Counted from the first letter of the stretch, positions 48,159-58,309 are shown. The stretch: DNA of 64,000 nt from VRUE01 sp963770315 (GCA_963770315.1 CAVYPC010000002.1:1426001-1490000), one strand, 5' to 3'. Notes: generated from the sequence alone by a model not told the origin. Numbers and translations are program-made.

Positions 48159-48566
48159 CTACCCAAGCTCAGGAAACCAGATGGCGATCTCGCGCTCAGC
48201 CGACTCGTCGGAGTCAGAGCCGTGGACCATGTTGAAAGTGACCTCGAGGGCGTAGTCGCCGCGGATCGAGCCGGGAGCTGCCTCGACCGGGTTGGTTGCC
48301 CCGATCAGCTGGCGGGCGGCGGCGACCGCTTCGGTGCCCTCCAGCACCATCGCCACCAGGGTGCCGCCGGTGATGAACTCGACCAGCTCGCCGAAGAAGG
48401 GCTTCTCGGAGTGCTCGGCGTAGTGCGCGTAGGCGATCTGCTCTGAGGCCACCAGCGTCTTCAGCGCCGCGATCCGCAGGCCCTTGCGCTCGAACCGTGC
48501 GATCACCTCGCCGCTCAGGGCGCGCTCGAAGGCGTCAGGCTTGACGAGGATCAGGGTCCGGCTCAC
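48159..48566 (-). CDS. ndk: Nucleoside diphosphate kinase
   Basis: A 135-residue enzyme equilibrating NDPs and NTPs. It starts MSRTLILVKPDAFERALSGE; the catalytic His is in FNMVHGSDSDESAEREIAIW. Typical length. Its first 32 bases overlap the end of the zinc-ribbon protein gene upstream. The nested hairpin element begins right at its stop codon. Confidence 0.97.
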   Translation of the reverse strand: MSRTLILVKPDAFERALSGEVIARFERKGLRIAALKTLVASEQIAYAHYAEHSEKPFFGELVEFITGGTLVAMVLEGTEAVAAARQLIGATNPVEAAPGSIRGDYALEVTFNMVHGSDSDESAEREIAIWFPELG

Positions 48567-49134
48567 GGCTGGGGCTCCTTTGCTGTCGTTTTGGTTTCGA
48601 AGGATCTCTCTGCTGCTCGTTGTCCTCCTTGCCCGCGGCGGGGGGCGCTTTCGTGCGCGGCGGAGCTTTCCGCCGGCGCGGCCGCTCTCCTTTGCCCAGC
48701 GCGGTCTCGCAGTAAGGACAGACGGCCCATTTCGGATCGACCGGCCTGCTGCAGCTCGGGCAGGGATGCTTGAGCCGGCGCTGACACTCGGGACAGCGCA
48801 GGAAGTTCTTCTCGACCGGGAAGCCGCAGCCGGGACAGGAATGCTCGGTCAGCTGGCGCACCCGCAGCTCCGCCGCCTTGATCTCCAGCTCGCGTTCGTG
48901 GGCGTCCTCGAGGAACTCGGGCGGGCGCACGATCGCGTAAACGGCGGTGCCGATGTAGGGAATGAAGGAGGCAAGGGTCGCGCAGCCGATCAGGAAAGGG
49001 TCGGAGATGCGGCGCCTGGCGTCGAGGTAGGTGTAGACGATCAGCGCCAACCAGACGACGACCAGCATCAGGATGAGCAGGTTGACGACCAGGTTGAGGC
49101 CGTTGTTGCTGATGCCGAAGATCGCGGTTGCCAT
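48535..49134 (-). CDS. Membrane protein with double zinc-ribbon (DZANK-like) domain
   Basis: 199 residues. Two membrane helices (about residues 12-35 and 47-67) are followed by a coiled linker and four CxxC knuckles (CPGCGF, CPECQ, CPSCSR, CPYCE), forming two zinc ribbons at about residues 98-145. The last about 50 residues are Lys/Arg/Pro-rich and disordered. Function unknown; the ribbons suggest a protein- or nucleic-acid-binding cytoplasmic domain. The last 32 bases overlap the ndk start, so the two genes are co-expressed. Confidence 0.8.
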   Translation of the reverse strand: MATAIFGISNNGLNLVVNLLILMLVVVWLALIVYTYLDARRRISDPFLIGCATLASFIPYIGTAVYAIVRPPEFLEDAHERELEIKAAELRVRQLTEHSCPGCGFPVEKNFLRCPECQRRLKHPCPSCSRPVDPKWAVCPYCETALGKGERPRRRKAPPRTKAPPAAGKEDNEQQRDPSKPKRQQRSPSREPDPDPRQA

Positions 49135-49212
49135 GTGGGGGTCGCCGTCTGCTGAGGCGGCGGTGAGTCTACTTCGCCGGCTGCCTCGCGAACCCTGTCG
49201 TGATGCCCATCG

Positions 49213-49335
49213 CTAGAGGAAGAGGCTGCCGAACAGGTAGCCGAGCCCGAAGAAGACCAGGATCACCGCGGCGACGACGGCGGCCACCAGGGCCATCATC
49301 GAGAGCAATTCGGTGCCGGCGCTCTTGGTCCCCAT
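49213..49335 (-). CDS. Small single-pass membrane protein
   Basis: 40 residues: MGTKSAGTELLSMMALVAAV followed by a continuous hydrophobic helix to the C-terminus (VFFGLGYLFGSLFL). The ATG is eight bases past the folC stop, with GAGGA 13 bases upstream. It lies between folC and the zinc-ribbon gene in the same direction. The hydrophobic composition and spacing support a real gene; function unknown. Confidence 0.6.
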   Translation of the reverse strand: MGTKSAGTELLSMMALVAAVVAAVILVFFGLGYLFGSLFL

Positions 49336-49343
49336 CTGCGCCG

Positions 49344-50516
49344 TCAATCCTCGCACAGTCCCAGCGCCGCGCGAGCCGGCGCCAGCGCGTAGTGCGACCC
49401 GGCAACGAGGAGAGCGCCGCCGAGCTCGAGGGCAAGCTCGCGTCCACGCGGCACGGCCGTGGCAAAGTCGGCCTCGGCCTCCGCGGGCACCCCAGCCTCC
49501 GCGCAAATCCGAGCCAGCTCTCCGGCGCCAAAGCTCCGCCGGCGGGCCGAGGCAGCAGGGAGCTCGGTGCAGACGACCTGTGCCAGGACCGGGGCCAGAG
49601 CCTCGATCATCGCCCTCGCGTCCTTGTCGGCGAGGACGGCGAGGACGGCGATCGCCGGGCGATCGCCGGAGATGACTCGAAGCGCTTCGGCGAGCGCCTT
49701 CGCCCCATCGGGATTGTGCGCGGCATCCAGGTAGGCCGGGGGATCGTTCCCGACCCGCTCCAGCCGCCCTGGGATCTCGACTTCCTGCCCCACCGCCCTC
49801 ACCCGCTCCGGATCGAGCTCGCCGAGGAAGGCCTCGGCGGCGGCCGTGGCGAGGGCGAAGTTGCGTCGCTGGAACGCTCCGATAGCGCGCAGCTCGACCC
49901 CGGGCCCCGGGTCCTCGGGCGCGACCGTCAGCCCGGCGCCCCGCGCGGATGCGGTCCGTTCCGCCAGGTCCCGCACGGCCCGGCTCACCCGGCCCAGCAC
50001 CAGGGTCGAGTGATCGCGCAGCACCGCCAGCTTCTCGGCGGCGATCTGCTCCTCGGTCTCACCGAGCCACTCGGTGTGGTCGAGCCCGACCGAGGTCAGC
50101 ACGGTGACCTTGGAGGGAATCGTGTTGGTGGCGTCGAGCCTCCCCCCCAGGCCAGCCTCGACCGCCGCCGCTTCGACCCCGGCGGCGACGAAGGCGGCGA
50201 AGGCGGCGGCGGTCGCCAGCTCGAACTGGGTCACGGCCTCGCCTTCCGGCAGACCGCGGTCGACAATCTCGGCTGCCGCCGCGGCCCGCTCGACCGCAGC
50301 CGCGAACTCAGCGCCGCCGATCTCCTCGCCGTGCACCAGGACCCGTTCGGACCAGCGCGCCGTGTGTGGCGAGACGCAGGCGCCGGCGGAGACGCCGTGC
50401 GCCTCGAGCAGCGCCGCGATCATCCGCGCCACCGAGGACTTGCCGTTGGTGCCGACGACGTGGATCGAGGCGAAGCGGTGCTGGGGAAGGCCGAGCAGGG
50501 TGCTCAACGTCCGCAT
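49344..50516 (-). CDS. folC: Folylpolyglutamate synthase / dihydrofolate synthase
   Basis: A 390-residue Mur-ligase-like enzyme that adds glutamate to folates. Motifs: IHVVGTNGKSSVARMIAALL (P-loop), AGLGGRLDATN, SVGLDHTEWLG and YLDAAHNPDGAKAL. Family similarity continues about 20 residues before the first ATG (YLDSLEPIGWKLGLER in the same frame), back to the valS stop, but that stretch has no ATG, GTG or TTG. Initiation may occur at the ATA overlapping the valS TAG (50577-50579) or at an in-frame CTG (50529-50531). The coordinates given are the conservative ATG start. Confidence 0.93.
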   Translation of the reverse strand: MRTLSTLLGLPQHRFASIHVVGTNGKSSVARMIAALLEAHGVSAGACVSPHTARWSERVLVHGEEIGGAEFAAAVERAAAAAEIVDRGLPEGEAVTQFELATAAAFAAFVAAGVEAAAVEAGLGGRLDATNTIPSKVTVLTSVGLDHTEWLGETEEQIAAEKLAVLRDHSTLVLGRVSRAVRDLAERTASARGAGLTVAPEDPGPGVELRAIGAFQRRNFALATAAAEAFLGELDPERVRAVGQEVEIPGRLERVGNDPPAYLDAAHNPDGAKALAEALRVISGDRPAIAVLAVLADKDARAMIEALAPVLAQVVCTELPAASARRRSFGAGELARICAEAGVPAEAEADFATAVPRGRELALELGGALLVAGSHYALAPARAALGLCED

Positions 50517-50575
50517 GCGCTCGAGCCCCAGCTTCCACCCGATCGGCTCGAGCGAGTCGAGGTAGGCCTCGGGGT

Positions 50576-53170
50576 CTATTCGGAGAGCTCCTCCAGCTCG
50601 GCGCGGTAGCGCTCGAGCTTCTGTCGCTCCTCCTCGACCACCTCGGCCGGCGCCCGCTCGACGAACTTCTCGTTGCCCAGCTTGCCCTCGGCGCGGCTCA
50701 CCTCGGAGCGCAGCTCCTCGCGCCGTGCCTCGAGGCGGGCGGCTACGGCCTCGGCGTCGATCTGCTCAGAGGCGAGGATCTTCACTGGCCCTACCGACGC
50801 GACCGGATCCCCCCCGTCATCACCGAACTCGAAGCGGGCGAGACGGCCGACGAACTCCCGCGGCGGGGCTCCCTCGGCGCGGGCGGGCAGCACCGTCGCC
50901 GCCGGCGCCTCGACCAGATCGCGCCAGGCGCGCAGGCGACGGGTCAGCTCGATGCCCACACGCACCTCGGCCTCGGCCTCGAGATCCCGCAGGCGCTCGT
51001 CGACCTCCGGGAACGGATTGGCGACCAGGTGACCCTGGCGCGAGGGGTGGTAGGACCAGATCTCCTCGCTGACGAAGGGCATGATCGGGTGCAGCAGCGC
51101 CAGCAGCCGCTCCAGCGCCCAGAGCAGCGTCGCCGAGACCTCGGCCTCGCCCTCGTAGAGGCGGGGCTTGACCATCTCCAAGTACCAGTCGCAGAGCTCG
51201 GACCAGAAGAACGCGTAGACCTCCTGGGCGGCGTGGGCGAAGTCGTATTCCTCCAGCTTCGCGGTCACCGAGCCGATCGTCGCCTCCAGCCGCGAGAGCA
51301 GCCAGCGGTCCTCGACGCATTTTGGCTCGGGTCTGGGCGTCCCGCCACCAGCCGCCGCGGGAACTTGGTCCTGGCCGAGCTTCACATTCAGCAGAATCAA
51401 TCGCCCAGCGTTCCAGAGCTTGTTGGCCAGGTCCGCGCCCTGCTGGACCTTGGCGTCGGAGAAGCGCACGTCCTGGGTCGAGGACATCGCCAGCAGGCCG
51501 AAGCGCAGCGCGTCGGCGCCGTGGCGGTCGATCTCCTCCAGGGGATCGATGCCGGTGCCGAGGCTCTTCGACATCCGCCGCCCGTCGCGGGCCTGGATCA
51601 CCGAGTGGACGTAGACGTCGCGGAAGGGAACGTCGCCGGCGAACTCGATCCCGGTCATGATCATCCGCGCCACCCAGAGGAAGAGGATCTCCCGCGCCGT
51701 GGTCAGGAAGCTGGTCGGGTAGAAGGCGCGCAGCTCGGCGGTGTCCTCGGGCCAGCCCAGCGTGGCGAAGGGCCACAGCGCCGAGCTGAACCAGGTGTCG
51801 AGCACGTCCTCCTCCTGGCGCAGCGGGCCGCCGCAGGCGCCGCAGCGCTCGGGGGCCACCTCGGCGACGAGCGTTTCCTCGCAGGGGTCGCAGTACCAGA
51901 CCGGGATCCGGTGCCCCCACCAGAGCTGGCGCGAGACGCACCAGGGGCGGATCTCACGCATCCAGTCGAGGTAGACGCGCTTCCACTGCGACGGCGTTAT
52001 CCGCACCTCATCGCGTTCGACCACCTCGATCGCCGGCTTGGCGAGCTCGTCCATGCGGCAGAACCACTGCAGCGAGATCAGCGGCTCGATCCGCGCGCCG
52101 GAGCGATGCGAGAAGGGCACCGAGTGGACGTAGGGCTCCTCGGCGCGAAGCCTGCCCTCCTCGCGCAGCGCGGCGACGACGGCCTCCTGCGCCTCGGCGG
52201 CGGTGAGCCCGGCGAAGCGCTCACCCGCCTCCTCGGCCATGCGCCCATCGGGGCCGATCACGCCGATCTCCTCCAACCCGTGCTTGCGTCCGATCTCGAA
52301 GTCGTTGGGATCGTGGCCGGGGGTGATCTTCAGCGCCCCGGTGCCGAACTCGGGGTCGACGTGATCGTCGGCGATGATCGGCAGTCGCCGGCCGACCAGC
52401 GGCAGGATGCAGTGGCCGCCAACCAGGTCGGCGTAGCGCTCGTCGCCGGGATTGACCGCGACCGCGGTGTCGGCCAGCATCGTCTCCGGCCGCACCGTCG
52501 CCACGGTCAGCACCCGGTCGAAGCCCTCGACCGGGTAGTCGATCGAGTAGAGCGTGTCCTCGACCTCGCGGTTCTCCACCTCGAGGTCGGAGATCGCCGA
52601 GTGCGAGCCCGGGTCCCAGTTGACCATGTAGTTGTCGCGGTAGACGTAGCCCTTGTCGTAGAGCCGCTTGAAGACCCGGTAGACCGCCTTGACGTAGCCC
52701 TCGTCGAGGGTGAAGCGCTCGCGCTCGTAGTCGCAGGAGGCGCCGAGCCGCTTGTACTGCTCGACGATCCGCGAGCCGTACTCCTCTTTCCAGGCCCAGA
52801 CACGCTCGACGAAGGCCTCGCGGCCCAGCCCCTGGCGCGTCTTGCCTTCCGCCACCAGCTCTTTCTCGACCACGGCCTGGGTGGCGATCCCGGCGTGGTC
52901 GGTACCGAGCGTCCAGAGCGTGTTTCGCCCCTTCATCCGGTTCATCCGAACCAGGGCGTCCTGCATCGAGCCGTTCAGCGCATGCCCCATATGGAGGACA
53001 CCGGTGACGTTAGGCGGCGGAATCGCGACCGAGTAGTTGTCGGCCGCCGTCCCCTCGGCCTCTGGATGGAAGTACCCCCCCTCGATCCACTCAGCAAAGA
53101 TCCGCGCCTCAACCTCTCCCGGGTCATAGCGGGTCGTCTCTTCAAGCTTCTCGCGCTTAGCCGCGTCCAC
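50576..53170 (-). CDS. valS: Valyl-tRNA synthetase
   Basis: An 864-residue class I synthetase. The HIGH-type motif is VLHMGHALNGS (residue about 60), the editing domain lies in the middle, there are zinc-knuckle-like Cys (YCDPCEE, CGACGG) and the KMSKS-type RRMSKSLGTG near residue 533. A C-terminal coiled coil (EARREELRSEVSRAEGKLGN) ends the protein, as usual. Starts MDAAKREKLEETTRYDPGEV. It lies in the canonical clpX-valS-folC order; two palindromic elements sit between clpX and its start. Confidence 0.97.
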   Translation of the reverse strand: MDAAKREKLEETTRYDPGEVEARIFAEWIEGGYFHPEAEGTAADNYSVAIPPPNVTGVLHMGHALNGSMQDALVRMNRMKGRNTLWTLGTDHAGIATQAVVEKELVAEGKTRQGLGREAFVERVWAWKEEYGSRIVEQYKRLGASCDYERERFTLDEGYVKAVYRVFKRLYDKGYVYRDNYMVNWDPGSHSAISDLEVENREVEDTLYSIDYPVEGFDRVLTVATVRPETMLADTAVAVNPGDERYADLVGGHCILPLVGRRLPIIADDHVDPEFGTGALKITPGHDPNDFEIGRKHGLEEIGVIGPDGRMAEEAGERFAGLTAAEAQEAVVAALREEGRLRAEEPYVHSVPFSHRSGARIEPLISLQWFCRMDELAKPAIEVVERDEVRITPSQWKRVYLDWMREIRPWCVSRQLWWGHRIPVWYCDPCEETLVAEVAPERCGACGGPLRQEEDVLDTWFSSALWPFATLGWPEDTAELRAFYPTSFLTTAREILFLWVARMIMTGIEFAGDVPFRDVYVHSVIQARDGRRMSKSLGTGIDPLEEIDRHGADALRFGLLAMSSTQDVRFSDAKVQQGADLANKLWNAGRLILLNVKLGQDQVPAAAGGGTPRPEPKCVEDRWLLSRLEATIGSVTAKLEEYDFAHAAQEVYAFFWSELCDWYLEMVKPRLYEGEAEVSATLLWALERLLALLHPIMPFVSEEIWSYHPSRQGHLVANPFPEVDERLRDLEAEAEVRVGIELTRRLRAWRDLVEAPAATVLPARAEGAPPREFVGRLARFEFGDDGGDPVASVGPVKILASEQIDAEAVAARLEARREELRSEVSRAEGKLGNEKFVERAPAEVVEEERQKLERYRAELEELSE

Positions 53171-53190
53171 GCGGCGAGTCTAGATACAGG

Positions 53191-53296
53191 GAGAGGTCGG
53201 ATGCCCCTCCCCCAGAGGCCGTCGCGCAGCTGGATCGCCGGCAAGGGTTCGATGCGCGGTTCTGTGAGCCTCTGCGGGAGGGGCATCCGACCTCTC
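53191..53296. repeat. Intergenic palindromic element copy 2 (inverted orientation)
   Basis: The arms at 53191-53219 and 53268-53296 match as complements in 28 of 29 positions. The 48-base core is the reverse complement of copies 1 and 3: AGGCCGTCGCGCAGCTG (53216-53232) here equals CAGCTGCGCGACGGCCT there, with AGGGTTC and TGAGCCT also shared. It lies just upstream of valS and back to back with copy 3. Confidence 0.85.
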
Positions 53297-53317
53297 TGGG
53301 TCAGCTGACAGCGCCTG

Positions 53318-53420
53318 CGAGGCCGGGTACCCCTCTCCAGAAGGCTCATGGGACCACACCGGAACCCTCGGCAAACGATCAGCTGCGCGACGGCCTGCTG
53401 GAGAGGGGTACCCGGCCTCG
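53318..53420. repeat. Intergenic palindromic element copy 3 (downstream of clpX)
   Basis: The arms at 53318-53345 and 53393-53420 pair in 27 of 28 positions. The core (AGGCTCA ... GAACCCT ... CAGCTGCGCGACGGCCT) is in the same orientation as copy 1 after rpmA. It ends 10 bases from the clpX stop. Its arm sequence (GAGGCCGGGTACCCCTCTCC) differs from copies 1 and 2 at several matched positions on both sides. Confidence 0.85.
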
Positions 53421-53430
53421 CTCGGGGTAG

Positions 53431-54723
<1,293 letters not shown>

Positions 54724-54887
54724 AGCGAAATCAACTCCTTGCGGGGCGGTAGTTTCCCACCGGCGTCGCGGCCCCAAAGCTTAGAGGGGGATGCAACCCG
54801 GCCTGTCGCTGTCGTCGTTTACTCCGGAACCGCGGCGGTCCCTTCCCGCGGGCGGCGCCTTGCGGGCGGCGCGATACGGTGGCGCCG

Positions 54888-55343
54888 ATGCCCGCCGAGA
54901 TCCGCGTCGAGCCGATCTCCACACAGCAGCTGCAACCGCTGCTGCCGATGATCGCCGCCTACCAGCGCTTCTACGAGGTCGAAGACGTCGACGAGGAGCG
55001 CAACCGCGCCTTCTTCTCCCGCTTCCTCGCCCCCAGCGAGGACGGCATGCTGCTCGGCGCCTGGCGCGGCGAGGAGCTGGTCGGCTACGCCTGCCTCTAC
55101 TGGCACTTCACCTCGCTCGTCCCCGCCGAGACGGTGCTGATGAACGACCTCTACGTCGGCGAGCCCCAGCGCGGGCAGGGTGTCGGCCGCGCCCTGATCG
55201 AGGCCAGCGCAGAGGTCGCCCGCGAGCGCGGCGCCAACCGCCTCGAGTGGGGCACCCAGCCCGACAACAAAACCGCTCGGCGCCTATACGACTCGACCGG
55301 CGCCGAGCGCAGCGAGTGGATCGAGTACGAGCTGCGGCTTTAG
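54888..55343 (+). CDS. GNAT family N-acetyltransferase
   Basis: 151 residues from ATG 54888 (GTG 54879 is an alternative). The acetyl-CoA motif is LYVGEPQRGQGVGRALIEAS (R/QxxGxG/A), with the C-terminal WGTQPDNKTARRLYDSTGAE typical of GNAT motif B. The substrate could be an amine or a protein N-terminus; unknown. Divergent from clpX; its stop codon abuts that of the coiled-coil gene (tail to tail). Confidence 0.88.
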   Translation: MPAEIRVEPISTQQLQPLLPMIAAYQRFYEVEDVDEERNRAFFSRFLAPSEDGMLLGAWRGEELVGYACLYWHFTSLVPAETVLMNDLYVGEPQRGQGVGRALIEASAEVARERGANRLEWGTQPDNKTARRLYDSTGAERSEWIEYELRL

Positions 55344-55679
55344 CTACAGCTGGGTGGCGATCAGGCCGATCAGGGCAACGAGCATGCCACCGCCGAGCTG
55401 AAGCAGCGTGCGCTGCATGGCGTCGAAGCGGGCGTTGATTTCGCTGAAACCGTTGTCCATCCGACGTTCGACGATGTCGAAGCGCTTGTCGACCTCGGAG
55501 AAGCGCCGATCGACCTCATCGAAGCGTTTGTCGACTTCGTCAAAGCGTCGATCGACTTCGCCGAAGCGCTGGTCGACTTCATCGAAGCGCCGATCGACTT
55601 CGTCAAAGCGTCCATCGGTGCTCTTGGCGAAATCGTCCAGGCGCGCGTCGGTCCAGCTTTCTCTCATTGCCTCCATCAT
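55344..55679 (-). CDS. Heptad-repeat coiled-coil protein with C-terminal membrane anchor
   Basis: 111 residues. Residues about 22-80 are near-perfect seven-residue repeats (RFDEVDR, RFDEVDQ, RFGEVDR, RFDEVDK, RFSEVDK), encoded by matching 21-base DNA repeats. The C-terminus is hydrophobic (GGGMLVALIGLIATQL), a tail anchor. The build resembles small coiled-coil proteins of the DUF1640/XhlA type. The start is ATG 55677-55679; an upstream TTG would add nine residues. Function unknown; a membrane-bound parallel coiled coil is expected. Confidence 0.7.
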   Translation of the reverse strand: MMEAMRESWTDARLDDFAKSTDGRFDEVDRRFDEVDQRFGEVDRRFDEVDKRFDEVDRRFSEVDKRFDIVERRMDNGFSEINARFDAMQRTLLQLGGGMLVALIGLIATQL

Positions 55680-55780
55680 CTTGCCACTGTAGACAGAGAG
55701 ATGCAATGGGTGGTGCGCCGAATGTAAATTTATTGCGCAGGCTTCAAGACGAAATGTCGATGACCCCAGCCCTGCGATGG

Positions 55781-56296
55781 TCAGCTGGAGCGATCCCAGC
55801 GTCTCAGGGCTGGCTCGGGGTCGATCGGGCGACCTCGAACGTGGATCTCGAAGTGGAGATGGCAGCCGACCGTGCGGGCGTTGCCGGTCTTGCCGACGGA
55901 GCCGACCCGCTCGCCGGCCCAGACATGCTCGCCGCGGTGGACCGCGGCCGGGCGGACCATGTGGGCATAGAAGTAGCCGCGGTCCTCGCCCTGACCGTGG
56001 ATCAGCAGGTAGTTACCGTAGAGGATCGGGTCATAGCCGGTGAGCAGCACCCGGCCGCTCGCCGCGGCCACAAGAGGGGTGCGGCAGGCGGCGACGACGT
56101 CAAAACCTTCATGGCTGCGGCCACCACTGCGCGGAGCGCCAAACTCGCCGATCGCGCCCCGCGTCCAGTGCGGCCCCTGCACCGGGAAGACATGCGCGTA
56201 GAAGCCGATCCCACCAGCTGGGCTGAATACGTTGGCCGCCGCCGCAGGGGCAAGAGCAGCGAGTAGAACGAGGCCGAGGAGAAGCGGGCGCTTCAG
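55781..56296 (-). CDS. Secreted M23 (lysostaphin-type) metallopeptidase, probable CTG start
   Basis: A 171-residue protein if translated from CTG 56294-56296, which overlaps the clpP stop (CTGA). That start supplies a good signal peptide (KRPLLLGLVLLAALAPAAAA) before NVFSPAGGIGFYAHVFPVQG; the first conventional start (GTG 56182) would remove it. The M23 domain has the zinc ligands HxxxD (SHEGFDV) and HxH (GCHLHFEIH), plus GNYLLIHG and YAHM, so it should be an active peptidoglycan endopeptidase. It is translationally coupled to clpP. Confidence 0.82.
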   Translation of the reverse strand: MKRPLLLGLVLLAALAPAAAANVFSPAGGIGFYAHVFPVQGPHWTRGAIGEFGAPRSGGRSHEGFDVVAACRTPLVAAASGRVLLTGYDPILYGNYLLIHGQGEDRGYFYAHMVRPAAVHRGEHVWAGERVGSVGKTGNARTVGCHLHFEIHVRGRPIDPEPALRRWDRSS

Positions 56297-56877
56297 TGGT
56301 GTTCGATGACGCGGTCGACGATGTTGTACTCCTTCGCCTCCTCCGCGCTCATGAAGTAATCGCGATCGGTGTCGTTCGTGACCTTCTCGAAGGGCTGGTT
56401 CGTGTGCTTGGCGATGATCTCGTCGAGGCGGCGGCGGGTGTCGATGATCTCTTTGGCGTGGATCTCGATATCGGTCGCCTGGCCCTGAAAGCCGGCCGAA
56501 ACCTGGTGGATGAGGATCTTCGAGTTGGGCAGCGACATCCGTTTGCCGGCGGCGCCGCCGGCGAGCAGCAGCGCGCCCATGCTCATCGCAATGCCGACGC
56601 AGATCGTCTGCACGTCGGGCTTGATGAACTGCATCGTGTCGTAGATCGCCAGACCGGCGTAGACGTCGCCGCCCGGCGAGTTGACGTAGATGCTGATGTC
56701 CTTGTCGGGATCCTCGGACTCGAGGTGCAGCAGCTGGGCGACGATCAGGTTGGCGATGTCCTGATTGACCTGGGTGCCGAGGAAGATGATCCGCTCGTTC
56801 AGCAGGCGCGAGTAGATGTCGAAGGAGCGCTCGCCGCGCGAGGTCTGCTCGACCACCATCGGAACCAGGGGGCTCAT
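56293..56877 (-). CDS. clpP: ATP-dependent Clp protease proteolytic subunit
   Basis: A 194-residue serine protease. Nucleophile Ser in GIAMSMGALLLAGG (residue about 97), His in ILIHQVSAGFQG (about 122), and a downstream Asp in the triad position. ATG 56875-56877 gives MSPLVPMVVEQTSRGERSFD, and a GTG nine bases upstream is possible. A single clpP is visible here, although actinobacteria often carry two. It lies between tig and the M23 gene. Confidence 0.96.
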   Translation of the reverse strand: MSPLVPMVVEQTSRGERSFDIYSRLLNERIIFLGTQVNQDIANLIVAQLLHLESEDPDKDISIYVNSPGGDVYAGLAIYDTMQFIKPDVQTICVGIAMSMGALLLAGGAAGKRMSLPNSKILIHQVSAGFQGQATDIEIHAKEIIDTRRRLDEIIAKHTNQPFEKVTNDTDRDYFMSAEEAKEYNIVDRVIEHH

Positions 56878-56914
56878 GCGCGGCACTCTATAGAAGGCGC
56901 CCGGCGGGCTGCCG

Positions 56915-58297
56915 TCACTCCGAGTCGGGGGTCCATAGCGAGCCGGCCTCCTTGCGCTCCTTCTCCGGCGTCCAGATCTTCTCCCGTGCCTCGGCCTGCT
57001 CGAGCGGGATCGGCTTCGCCGACTCGGCGACCAGGTCGATCGCCTTGCGGAAGCGGATGTCGTCGCGGATCATCGCGTCGCGGCCGCCCTCCCGCAGGCG
57101 CTCGAGCAGCTTCTCGGGCGTGGTCCTCTCGTGCTCGGCGGAATGCTCGAGCGCCTCGATCATCTCCTCCTCGGAAACCTCGATCTGCTCGGCATCGGCG
57201 ATCGCCGCCAGCACCGCCTCGCGCTTCAGCTCCGCTTCGGCCTCCGGCCGCGAATCCTCGATCACCTGCTCGCGCGTTTTGCCCTGCATCTGCAGGAAGG
57301 AGTCCGGGCTCATGCCGCGCCCCGCCAGCTGGCGCTCGGCCCGCTCCCAGCGCTCAGTGGCGCGGGCGACCGCCAGCTCCTCGGGAAGGTCGAGGCTGGC
57401 CTCGGCGGCGGCGGCATCGACCGCGGCGACGCGGAAGTCCTGCTCGGCACGCTGGCCGACCGCTTCGGCGAGGCGTTTGGCTATGTCCGCCCGCAGCTCG
57501 TCCAGGGTGTCGAACTCGGAAGCCTCGGAGGCGAAGTCGTCGTCGAGCTCGGGCAGCACCTTCTCCCGCACCTCTTTGACGTCGACCGCGAAGACGGCGT
57601 CTTCGCCGGCGAGCTGCTCGGCCTGGTAGTCGTCGGGAAAGGTGACCTGGACCGCGCGCGACTCGCCGCCGGTGGCGCCGACAAGCTGCTCCTCGAAGCC
57701 CTCGATCAGCTGGCCGCCACCGAGCTCCAGCAGATAGTCGTTGGCCTTCCCTCCCTCGAACGCCTTGCCGTCGAGCAGGCCCTCGAAGTCGACCAGCAGC
57801 ACGTCGCCCTCGCCGGCGGCCCGCTCGACCGGCTCCAGGTGAGCGAAGCCTTCGCGGACCCGCTCGATCTCGCGATCGACGAGCTCGTCCGGCGGCTCGG
57901 GCTCGGCCTTCCCCACCTCGAGGCCCTTGTACTCGCCGAGCTCGGCCTTCGGCCTGACCCCGATCTCGAACTTGAAGGCCAGCGGCTCGCCCTCGGCCTC
58001 AGGGGTCGAGACGACCTCGACGCTGGGGTCGCCGACGGGGGCGATGCCGGAGCCGAGCAGGGCCCGTTCGTACCACTCGGGCAGCGCCTCGCGGATCGCC
58101 TCCTCGAGCACCGCCGCGAAGCCGACCCGCTGGATCACCAGCGAAGGCGGCGCCTTGCCCTTGCGGAAGCCCGGCATCCGCATCTCCCGCGCCAGGCCGC
58201 GCGCGGCGCGGGCCACGGCGCGATCGACGTCGGCGGCAGGGACCTCGACCTCGACGCTGACGCGTGAGCCGGGAAGCTCTGAGACGGAGGGTTCCAT
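56915..58297 (-). CDS. tig: Trigger factor, ribosome-associated chaperone
   Basis: 460 residues. The N-terminal ribosome-binding domain has the signature MRMPGFRKGKAPPSLVIQ (GFRxGKxP). The FKBP-like PPIase domain is at about 150-235 (AAGEGDVLLVDFEGLLDGKA), and the long helical C-terminal chaperone domain follows (residues about 240-430). Ends in a charged tail (KERKEAGSLWTPDSE). tig-clpP-clpX is the standard order. Confidence 0.96.
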   Translation of the reverse strand: MEPSVSELPGSRVSVEVEVPAADVDRAVARAARGLAREMRMPGFRKGKAPPSLVIQRVGFAAVLEEAIREALPEWYERALLGSGIAPVGDPSVEVVSTPEAEGEPLAFKFEIGVRPKAELGEYKGLEVGKAEPEPPDELVDREIERVREGFAHLEPVERAAGEGDVLLVDFEGLLDGKAFEGGKANDYLLELGGGQLIEGFEEQLVGATGGESRAVQVTFPDDYQAEQLAGEDAVFAVDVKEVREKVLPELDDDFASEASEFDTLDELRADIAKRLAEAVGQRAEQDFRVAAVDAAAAEASLDLPEELAVARATERWERAERQLAGRGMSPDSFLQMQGKTREQVIEDSRPEAEAELKREAVLAAIADAEQIEVSEEEMIEALEHSAEHERTTPEKLLERLREGGRDAMIRDDIRFRKAIDLVAESAKPIPLEQAEAREKIWTPEKERKEAGSLWTPDSE

Positions 58298-58309
58298 CGG
58301 CGCGGGACC

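Noticed and set aside
50366..53308. 980-codon plus-strand open frame opposite valS
   Set aside because: Shadow frame running through valS and a palindromic element; no domain.
55400..55640. CRISPR-like repeats
   Set aside because: The 21-base repeats have no unique spacers and are the coding sequence of a heptad coiled coil.
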